Shown here: piece after piece, positions 56,018 to 64,000 of the stretch | Layout: each line of letters begins with the position of its first letter | Numbering within the stretch: the first letter of the stretch is position 1 | From: Hsuehochloa calcarea | Lineage: Eukaryota; Streptophyta; Magnoliopsida; Poales; Poaceae | DNA length: 64,000 bases | NCBI GenBank assembly: GCA_036346395.1 | Contig: CM070599.1 | Span: forward strand, 9,477,232-9,541,231 | Direction: 5' to 3' | Translations under genes and position numbers: made by a program | Notes under the pieces: model-generated | Databases searched by the model: none | Told to the model about the DNA's origin: nothing | What the model saw: the letters and a program-made list of their open reading frames with translations, nothing else

Positions 56018-57064
56018 TCATGGTCTCTCCTCACGATGTCCTAATCCAACATACTGCCTAGACCCACCAAAAGAGTCTACAAAGTTCTCTACACATCTAG
56101 GCCTATAGGTTGTATGATAAACGGGCTGCCTAGCTCTAGAGACGATAGCTGGAAAAGGGACTCCTCTAATGGATCTCAAGGCACTCATCCTCTCTTGTCT
56201 CTCAAGTTTAGCTCTCCGGAAGCAGAACTCAACAGTATGGCCTTCTTTCATGCAGAAAGTGCAATGGTACTGGACCTTTTGAGGGGTCTGAACTGAAGGA
56301 GTACAAGCACCTTTCTTGCCAGAAAGAGTTTGAGCAAAACCACCGGATTTGAAAACAACCCTGGATGACTCAGGAGGTTCTAGCTCAAACAAACCATTCT
56401 TCACAACTCTAGCAATCCTAGGTGGGTTTTTCGTGGAATGCTCTAGGGGATTGAAACCTAGACCACTATTTTTCACGCTCACCTTGGATTGATCAAGAAT
56501 CATGTTGAGTTTCTTTTTCTCGCTCGAAAACTTCTCAAGAGTCACCTTGAGGTAATCATTCTCTTTAATTAGACCTTCACATCTAGTACACTTGCTAGAC
56601 TTGATTACCTCATTACGTTTACTCTTAAGAAGGGCCACTTCCACCTTGAAAGCCTCACAAGACACAAAATAGGATTCCTTAATCCTATTCAACTACTCCT
56701 TAAATTTGACTCTAAATGCCTCTTGAATCTGACTAATCATAGTTTCAACTTCAGCATTCAAAACACAAGAGTTAGAATCAATGACTTTCTTGGAAGCAGT
56801 AAAAGACATGGATCTTTCAATTTTAGCCTTTTCTTCAAGAGTCTTGTTTAAGGCTTCAATCTCAATTGTAAGCTTGGGACAATTTTCACAAGATGCAGCT
56901 CTAGAATAAATCACCATTTCTGTCATCTCTTGCATCTTAATACTATTATTCTTACAATGAGAGCATGTGTGACTAGCATCAAATTTTTGCAATTCTTTTA
57001 AAGCGCTATCCAGTTTTAATTCTAGCAAAGCACAATTTGAACAAGTTAAAGGAATAGCTTCCAT
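56018..57064 (-). pseudogene. gag: Sv2 Gag C-terminal extension: CxxC coiled coil and second CCHC
   Basis: Two in-frame segments (56693-57064 and 56018-56692) are split by one TAG at 56693-56695. The first has CxxC pairs (CSNC, CSHC, CENC), each leading into a helical, heptad-like stretch. The second continues with CTRCEGLIKENDYLKVTLEK and ends with a CCHC motif, CTFCMKEGHTVEFC. Long coiled-coil Gag extensions are reported for Sireviruses and linked to binding of host proteins related to dynein light chain 8. Sv3 shows the same architecture at 61298-61928. Confidence 0.83.
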
Positions 57065-57320
57065 GGTCAGTCACATCAAGTGAAATAGCATCTAAGCAAA
57101 TGTAACTAGACTTGAGAGTTTCTAGTTCATCGAGAGCATCTTTTAGTTGATTAGCAACAGAGGAATGAGCGATTTCAAGCTTGTCAAGTCTTTAAGCAAG
57201 CTAGTGCAGATTCACAAATATCATCGAGATTAATAGATTTAAGCCTAACAACTTCTAGGTTCAAATTATCAATCATAATATCACCTTCTTAATCATTTTA
57301 ACTTGCTTATGCAATTTCGC
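57065..57320 (-). pseudogene. gag: Sv2 Gag extension, frameshifted part
   Basis: Coiled-coil coding sequence continues in several short frames, with stops. The equivalent in Sv3 is around 61200-61300. Confidence 0.55.
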
Positions 57321-58134
57321 TCAAAGAAGCACCAAGACCCTTTTCATATCGACAATTGAAGGGCATAACTCATCAGGATCACTAAAAGGATCCCCATCAT
57401 TGGAGGAGTCGCTGTCGTGGCTGTTCTTGGCCATGAAGCACATGACAGTGAAATCATGAGCCTTCTTCTTGCCACGGGATTCACTCTCGTCGTCCTCCGT
57501 TTCCGAGTCCACATCGCTCATATTTACATTCTCTAGAGCGCAAGGACGGTACCGACAAACTTTCGATAGTTTGTCTTCTGGGTTTTGCATCCCTCTCCGG
57601 GATGTCTTCGTGTCTCCTTCTCCTCCTTGCCCTTTAGCTTGGGGCACCTGGAACGAATGTGGTTTGGCTCACCACATTCAAAGCACGTGATAGGTCCACT
57701 TCTCCTCCTATTCCTCACCTTGTTGTACGCGCTTGTGAATTTGGTGGATAGGAGGGTTAAGTCATCCTCGGGCAGTTTCTCAAGTTGCTCATCGCTCAAA
57801 GAATGTAAAGCAGATAATGAAAAGCCAGATGAGCTACAATCAAGAGACTCAGAAGAACAACCCTTGGATTTGTCGACCACTAATGCCATCGACTCTGTCT
57901 TGGGGAGACGCGAGATAAAGTCAATCTCATGCGTCTTCAACCTCGAGTAAAGCTTATCCACGGTAAGCTCACTCATGACAGTGTTGTCATTGATGGAAGT
58001 GATCTTCATTCCCCAGACCTTCACATCAAGAGCACTCAAAAGCTGGCGTGCATTTTCAGACTCAGAAAAGACCAAATCAACAGTGCGGAGATAATGAAGA
58101 ATCTTAGAAAATCTTCCCCACGGCTCATCTAAAG
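57321..58134 (-). pseudogene. gag: Sv2 Gag capsid part with CCHC zinc knuckle
   Basis: From the Sv3 junction, Gag reads LDEPWGRFSKILHYL, LLSALD, ELTVDKLYSRLKTHEID and FTSAYNKVRNRR. The zinc knuckle CFECGEPNHIRSRC (complete CCHC) follows, then a basic stretch. After a frameshift (57533-57647) it continues into an acidic region with SDVDSETEDDESES and DFTVMCFMA. The same order is seen in Sv3. The Gag N-terminus is beyond Sv3. Confidence 0.86.
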
Positions 58135-59935
58135 TGTGGATATCATGGGGATATGTTCCAAATCTTAGGATGATGTGACAATTGACAATGGTGTTTACGG
58201 TTTGTCGTTTCACGAGTTTTCGACAAAGTGTCAGGCATTCTGGACAGGGGCGGTCCGACCGGTCCTAGCACGGCGGTCCGACCGGTCCCAAATCGGTCGG
58301 ACCAGCCATGTGAGGCGGTCGGACCGTCTGTGACCTAAAAGTGGTCAAAATGAGCTGGGCCAAAAATAGGTGCTGTAGGCAAGTGAGGGGATCCCAATGC
58401 ACTTGGTCTCATAATTTTTGGAGTCTTCAGTAAGAAGTTCTATTCGTTTTAAGTTTCGGAAGGTTTGAATTTGTGGTATGAATTTCCGCTAAGTCCCAAG
58501 GCGGTCGACCGCTCACGAGGAGCGGTCCGATCGGCCAAAGCGGTCCGACCGCTCTCATGGAGCGGTCGACCGGTTCTACTTGAACGTCGGCCAACCGTGG
58601 CGATGTTGTTTTGTTAGGTCAAAGTCATTGGTTTCATGGCATATGATTTGCATGATGCATGTTTTGACTAACATGGGTCAAGTTGTGAAGAACTTGTTCC
58701 CGAATTCGTGTTTGCTTGTCTATGGTTGTGCAGGTTGCTTGGTGGTCAACGACGGTCAACGGCGAGGAGGATCGGGACTAGACTTGGAGAGTTGAGGTCC
58801 AGAACGATCGACGATGCCGGGTGAGGTCAATGACTCAAGCGTGACACAAGATGGACAAGGGTGACCTATTGGCGAATCCATGGCGCATGGTGAAGCGGTT
58901 TAGGTCAAAAGGTTAAAGACGGCGCTTTGCGAAGCGTGCGTGTGTGACCCGTGTGTTAGTGGGCCTTAACGGGAGCCCAATTGAGTCAAACCCTAGAGAG
59001 TTCTAGGCCTCCACGATAAATAGGAGGAGGTGGGGGCTGCACCCTTACCCTCGCTATTTTTCATCTCTTTTGTTGTCTTCAAACCCTAATTGGCTTAGGG
59101 GGAGTTGAGGTGGAGGCTAGGGCTTTTCATGGTTTGAGGTGAATTTCGTGATCTTGGATTGACCACTGATCCATAATGGTGTGGGTGTAATCTAGCAACG
59201 ATCACGTTCTTAATCTATGCAAGGTTTGCTTGAGATAAGTCTCTTTTCGTTCTTTATTTCAATCTCGTGATTTTAGGGCTTTCTTTGATCCGCGAGTTTG
59301 TGATTGATTCTTTCACGTGAATTACCTTGCTGTGATATGTGTGAACCTATTTAGAATCATCTTGATCATCAATCACTCACGAACAAGCATTAGGATCAAG
59401 TTTCCGTTCTTGCCCGGTTTTAGACCTTCTGTTATTCAATTGACTACTGTTCAGGATCTATCCAAGAATTATCATAATATTCGATTGGAATAGGTCCTCA
59501 ATAGCATAGAGAAGGTGTGTGCAAAGTTTCGTAAAGTTTGGAGTTGAGAATCAAAAGTTTGACCTAATTGCAACCGTCATCGGTACGTTTTTTCGCTTCA
59601 GATCGGTTCGAGCTGCGGTCGGATCGCCCATCAAGACCGGTCGGACCAATTTTGAGCGGTCCGACCGCCAAGATAACAATGGTCGGACCGCCCGCAATCG
59701 GTCCAACCGGTGGGTCCAGAGGTCGACCGCCGTGCTTTGAGATCTCAGAATCTTAGTTGATTTTGTATTTTGCTTAGGGGTTTTAATTAGATTCAATACT
59801 AGTCTTCCGCTGTACTGGTATATTGATCTTCATAGCTTCCTAATAGCTATTGGAGTGAAATTGTGTTGAATTTATTATTTGGGAAAAAGTGAGCGTGCTC
59901 CTATTCACCCCTCTAGTCGCCTTTTCGGTCCAACA
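58135..59935 (+). repeat. Sv3 5' LTR
   Basis: It starts TGTGGATATC and ends TTCGGTCCAACA (1801 bp), the same family as the Sv2 LTR (46181-48022) but inverted. Dyad clusters lie at 58248-58330, 58497-58575 and 59600-59730. A degraded TATA box (CGATAAATAGG) lies at about 59014-59024, followed by a GA-rich leader. Confidence 0.9.
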
Positions 59936-59937
59936 AG

Positions 59938-59950
59938 TGGTATCAGAGCC
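59938..59950 (+). other. Sv3 primer binding site (initiator tRNA-Met)
   Basis: TGGTATCAGAGCC, 2 bp after the LTR end. Confidence 0.94.
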
Positions 59951-59994
59951 CGGTTAGTTCACTCTTGATCTTAACCGGTCACTGAACTTTGGCG

Positions 59995-60806
59995 ATGGAT
60001 AAGTTTTCTACTAAACCGCATATCTTCGATGGGCACGACTATGCCTATTGGAAGAATCGTATGCGAGTCTTTCTTGAGAGCGAGGGACAAGCTATTTGGG
60101 ATGTTGTTCGATCCCCGCTCATTATTCCTGAGGTTGCAACTCCTGCTTCTGCAATTCTTTTGGCTAACAACAACAAGGCCAAGAACATTTTATATGGTGC
60201 GCTTGGTAGACAAGAATATGATCGCATTTGCATTCTTGCCACTGCGCATGAAATTTGGAACACTCTCGAAACATATCATGAGGGTTCGTCCCAAATCAAA
60301 AAGGTGCGCCAAACAGTTTACAAGCGTGAATACAATAAATTCGAGATGCGCCCTGAGAGAGCATCGATGACATTTTCAGTCGCTTTAATAAAGTAATTAA
60401 TCAAATGAAAGCTGTTGATATTGAATATTCTCAATCTGAAAATGCCACCCATCTCTTGGCTGCAATCAACACCAAGGAGTGAGAGATGAAGGCTACTGCT
60501 ATAGAGGAAAATGTTGATCTTTCAAGTCTTACTTTAGAATTGCTTTATAGTAAACTCAAGACTCATGAAATTAAAAGAGTTGATCATCCTAAGAAAGACA
60601 ACATGGCATTGATAGTGATCCTCTCAAAAGGTCTTGATGGTACTCTTGAATCTTTTTACGATCTTTCATTTACTTGTTTATCTGCTATTCATGAGGAGGA
60701 ACTTGAAAGTATTCTCGAGACAGAGTTAGCTCTTCTAGCTAAAAAATTCACACGGGCCTATAATAATGTGAGAAACAAAAGAGAGGTGGTCGGTGACATG
60801 CTATGA
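59995..60806 (+). pseudogene. gag: Sv3 gag, capsid part
   Basis: The ATG at 59995 (MDKFSTKPHIFDGHDYAYWK) is chosen because it follows the primer site by about 45 nt and begins the conserved copia Gag N-terminus. The frame shifts at about 60365, continues through VINQM and NATHLLAAIN, meets a TGA (60481-60483) where flanking sequence suggests tryptophan, and reopens at 60486 with LELLYSKLKTHEI. Another shift lies near 60795. It is the counterpart of Sv2 57533-58134. Confidence 0.86.
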
Positions 60807-61209
60807 ATGTGGTGAGCTAAACCATATCCGCAAATTGCCCCAAGTTGAAAGGTAAGAGCAATCATAAGGAAGGAAAGTCACTTGGAAGAAGCCTCCTTTC
60901 AACAAATCAAGGTATGAGGCTAATAAGCTTGTGAAGGCCGCTCACCGGGTCCTTGCCGCTTTTGAGGATCAATCCTTGAGCGATGTGGATTCCGGGAGTG
61001 AGGAGGACAAGGAGGAGGAGATCCCTCAAGGCAAAAAGATAGGGAAGGCCAAAGATTTCACTGGCATGTGCTTCATGGTCGACAATCACGACATTGATGA
61101 TGATGAGGTATCTTTTTCTTATGATGAGCTTTCTGCTAAATATGATTCTATAGTTGAACAATTGCTTAGTCAAGATGAAGCGCTAGAATTTGTCATGACA
61201 AAAAAATAA
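60807..61209 (+). pseudogene. gag: Sv3 gag, damaged zinc knuckle and acidic region
   Basis: The zinc knuckle reads CYECGELNHIRK in one frame (about 60798-60833), but its final cysteine is lost to an indel. 60931-61209 encodes FEDQSLSDVDSGSEEDKEEE and DFTGMCFMV, matching the acidic part of Sv2 Gag. The frame ends in a run of A (about 61199-61206), a likely slippage or sequencing-error site. Confidence 0.8.
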
Positions 61210-61297
61210 GAAATTAGAGTCAAAGATTAACAAACTGAAAGTAGAGCTTACAAATGCTAAGACTCTTGAACCTGATGAATGTTTATCTTGTCATGCT

Positions 61298-61928
61298 ATG
61301 CATTCAGAAATTACCAAGTTACAATCTGCTCATAATATTTCTGTACAACAACTTGAGAATGCTAGATCTGAACTAAATGAGATTAAAAGTGCTCCTTGTG
61401 AAAAATGTTTAGAATCTAGTAAATTGATTTCTTTTGATGTGTTTGATTCTAGCCCTTGCACTTCATGTTTAGAAAAAGAACGTGAAATCAAAGATATCTT
61501 AGAAGCTGCTAGAGTCAAATATGCTAAGCTTAAGGACAATATTGAAAATACTACTTGTGCTTCTTGTTCCGCTCTTAAGCTTGAAATTGCTTTGTATAAG
61601 GAGAAATCTATGGATAAAACTTGTGATGCTTGTGTTAACTTGAGAAAAGAAAATGCTTACCTTCATGATACATTAGAGAAATTTTCTAAAGGTAAGAAAC
61701 AATTAAACATGATTCTTGACAAATCTAAAACTCCTTATAAGAAGCAAGGTTTAGGATTCAATTCTTTTCAAGACAATTCAAATCCAAAAGTCATTAAAGT
61801 CTTGGAAAAAGGTTTAATTGAATTCAAAACCCAACCTGCAAAAACATCTTTTAAATCTGCAGCTTTTGCCCAACCTTGTATTAATTCAAATGGTGCTTCT
61901 TCTAGTGGTACCAAGTACTATCACTTAT
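61298..61928 (+). pseudogene. gag: Sv3 Gag C-terminal coiled coil with CxxC repeats
   Basis: The open frame has CxxC pairs at near-regular spacing (CEKC, CTSC, CASC, CDAC; one more, CLSC, just upstream at about 61290). Each is followed by charged helical sequence such as EKEREIKDILEAARVKYAKL. LEKFSKGKKQLNMILDKSK matches Sv2 LEKFSSEKKKLNMILDQSK. The frame is cut at 61928 by the next LTR, just before the expected second CCHC motif. Confidence 0.85.
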
Positions 61929-64000
61929 TGTAACAGCCCAAAATTTCAATTTCAGTTGAAAATAAAACTTTAATAATTTCTGTGGATTTTCTGGAAATTT
62001 TAAAAGCTTTTCACTAAAGTATTTTAAAGCTAAAATAATTTATGTGCAAAATCTATTACCAACTAAAAGTTGAAATTATTTTATTTAAGTCTAGAATGCC
62101 TCATAGAATTTCTGTGAATTTTCTCAAAATTTTTGGACTTTATTTACTATTTTCTAATGCCTATTTGAATTTCTGGAATTAAATCAATTGAAAAAGATTT
62201 AAAAATCTATTGCAACGATCTCGGGCGAAGCCCGACCTTGTGCACGTTCCGACCCAATCCTCCCGCGCTTTGATTAACGCGGGTCGTCCGATCGAAATCG
62301 GACGGCCGACATCAATCCACTCGCGCCCTTCTCTCTTGCTCTGTCTCGCCGACAGGTGGGCCCCACCAGCGTCGTCTCCTTCCCCGCTTTCTTCCCCGCG
62401 CGCCCGTCGCTTTCGCCGCCATTACCGCGCCTCGGAGCTCTGTCTTCTCCGTGATTCCCTCCCCCTTTATTCCCGCATTTGCGCGCGTTCAAGTCGCCCG
62501 TTACCGCCGCGTTCATTCCCGGCTTTACCCCCCTTCATTTCGCCGTGCGCCCCACCTCTCTCGCCGCCATTCATCGCCGCCACGACCTCCATCTCCGGCC
62601 TCCCCTCGCCTATAAAGCCGCCCCAGTGCGCATTCTCTCCGCATTCCATTCCACCTACTCCGTAACCTCGCTCGCTCTCTCGCGGCAATTGGAGTTTTCC
62701 CCTCGGTGGCGAGCTCCTCCGCCGCTCTAGCGCCGCCTCCAGTGCCTCTCCTCCACCGGCTCCGCCACCATCAACTTCAGTGTCTCCCGGCGATTTCCGT
62801 GCGCCCATCTTTGTCGCCTGAAGATCCCCGGAGCCCCTTCGCCACCGTGACCGAGCATCGCCACCGCCTCTCTCCGTCACCGACGATCTTAAACCACTCT
62901 CGCCGCCACCGGTAGCGCCTCGCATCGATGTCGTCTCCGAGCATTTTTGCGACTCACCGGAGCTTCGCCGCCGCCGTTGTCACGGTACCATTGGAACCCG
63001 CGCCTCCCCTCTCCGGCGCCGACGTGGCTCTGCCACCTCAGTGCCACCTCATCGTTTTCGCATGTGTGGCGATCAAGTCGGGCGCAGCGTGGCTGCGGCC
63101 ATAGGCCAAGGCCTTGTGCCAGAATTACCCTTCAAGATCATTGTGTGCACCGAGTCCACCGTGGACTTGCGCCTCGCTGTGGACTCAGTCCATACTGTTC
63201 GGGCCCACATGTCAGTCTCTGTGAACAGTACTGCTGATGCATGCTTGCGCAATAATTGGATTTTTCTTTAGAAATTTAATTCGGGAAAATCGGAAATTCT
63301 GATTTTAGGATTTAATTTAGGTTTTAAACTTCCAGGAGCTCGTATTTCTTCATACAAACTCCGATTTAGGTGATTCAAATTTATTAATTTGTATAAAATC
63401 AAGATCTAGCTAAATAAACCAAAATTATTTAATTTGGAGTTAATTTGTATTTTCATTTGAATTTATTTGAGTTCTTTTGAATTCTATTTGAATTTGGATT
63501 ATTCTCGTATAGATTTTGACGACTCAGGAGAGCTTGACCCTATTGAGGAAGTAGAATACTGTGAATTTGAACAAGGCAAGTTACACCATTGACCATTTTG
63601 CCCCAATATTTAAAATTACTTAATTTGCATTTAAATTATTATTGCATGCATAATTGTATTTAATTATTTTAAATTCCTGTTTTAAATACTTAATTATTCC
63701 AATTCCTTTGTATAACCACATTTGAATGTTGTATTACCAATTCCTTGTCACCTTAGTCAAATGAATTTAAAAATAAATATATGCTTAGCAAATGCTTAGA
63801 CCATGAAATATTTGATTTTGGGAGAATTTAGCCAAAACTTCATAAATTGATAAAAAAACCTATGACATTGCTTTGTCATGGTGGTCTTTCGCAAATGTCT
63901 TTGAAAATTATAAAAATAAAAGAAAATGGTTCGTACTTGGGCAAACATGGACCGTTAGTGGGTGCAGGTTTATGCATGGGCCTGTCTGGTTAGGACTGAG
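61929..64000 (+). repeat. Gy2-family LTR, plus orientation, cut by window end
   Basis: It starts TGTAACAGCCC within Sv3 gag and matches the solo LTR 34956-38079 to the window end. It contains the CGTCCGAT palindrome (62285-62304) and TATAAA at 62611-62616. It may be a solo LTR or the 5' LTR of a full element; the 5 bp before it (CTTAT, 61924-61928) should recur after its far end. Open frames in 62210-63271 are artefacts of the GC-rich block. Confidence 0.9.

Larger units (their letters stand above)
46181..58134 (-). mobile_element. Sv2: Ty1/copia Sirevirus interrupted by LTR-F and by Sv3
   Basis: This minus-strand element has its 3' LTR at 46181-48022, a non-coding region to 49418, then RNase H, RT, integrase, protease and a long Gag. 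The integrase is interrupted by LTR-F (51649-54988) with loss of about 126 bp. Gag is interrupted at 58134 by Sv3, so the Gag N-terminus and 5' LTR lie outside the window. It inserted into Sv1 gag; the 5 bp left of it (GTTTT, 46176-46180) should recur at its far end. Confidence 0.88.
58135..61928 (+). mobile_element. Sv3: plus-strand Sirevirus, 5' part (LTR, primer site, gag)
   Basis: The 5' LTR (58135-59935), a tRNA primer site and a gag open at 59995 are visible. It is inserted in Sv2 gag, with 58130-58134 (TAAAG) as the expected TSD. Gag is interrupted at 61928 by a Gy2-family LTR; pol and the 3' LTR lie outside the window. Confidence 0.88.

Overview
The window reads as repeat-rich plant nuclear DNA, almost certainly from a grass (Poaceae) and plausibly Oryza or a relative. 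The evidence is chromodomain-bearing Ty3/gypsy elements with roughly 3-kb LTRs, Sirevirus-type Ty1/copia elements, a solo LTR with the BARE/RIRE1-type start TGTTGGAGATATGCCC, and primer sites complementary to initiator tRNA-Met. I found no convincing host gene, no RNA gene and no CRISPR array. Nearly every base can be placed in an LTR retrotransposon or an LTR fragment.

Layout from left to right. An old minus-oriented LTR (LTR-C, 1-571 plus 11564-12850) is split by Gy1, a complete but inactivated Tekay-like chromovirus (572-11558, TSD AGGCA). Gy3 (12851 to about 17450) is a plus-strand gypsy remnant. It keeps a primer site, a Gag with four zinc knuckles, a chromodomain and a polypurine tract, but it has lost most of pol. 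A poorly resolved stretch follows (17451-18299), then a promoter-bearing LTR (LTR-D, about 18300-20286). LTR-E starts at 20287 and is interrupted by Gy2 (21065-32588, TSD TGTCG), a RIRE1-like solo LTR (33120-34385, TSD AATAC), an inverted solo LTR of the Gy2 family (34956-38079, TSD GTTAC) and finally Sirevirus Sv1 (from 38983).

The right third is a Russian doll of Sireviruses. Sv1 (minus) is cut in gag by Sv2 (minus, from 46181). Sv2 is interrupted in integrase by a 5'-truncated gypsy LTR (LTR-F, 51649-54988) and in gag by Sv3 (plus, from 58135). Sv3 is cut in gag by another Gy2-family LTR (61929 to the window end).

How the genes work together: each autonomous element once encoded Gag (particle) and Pol (protease, reverse transcriptase, RNase H, integrase; plus a chromodomain in the gypsy elements). 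All gag-pol reading frames here are broken by frameshifts or nonsense codons. The exception is a 192-codon open frame upstream of gag in Gy2 (28787-29365, minus), which is intact and of unknown function. It is the most interesting coding feature. Other notable signals are LTR clusters of 11-bp dyad motifs, a dyad-rich module shared by several gypsy LTR families, a conserved non-coding block in two Sireviruses, large inverted LTR pairs, and recurrent micro-deletions at CTG/CAG sites that may be sequencing artefacts at methylated DNA.
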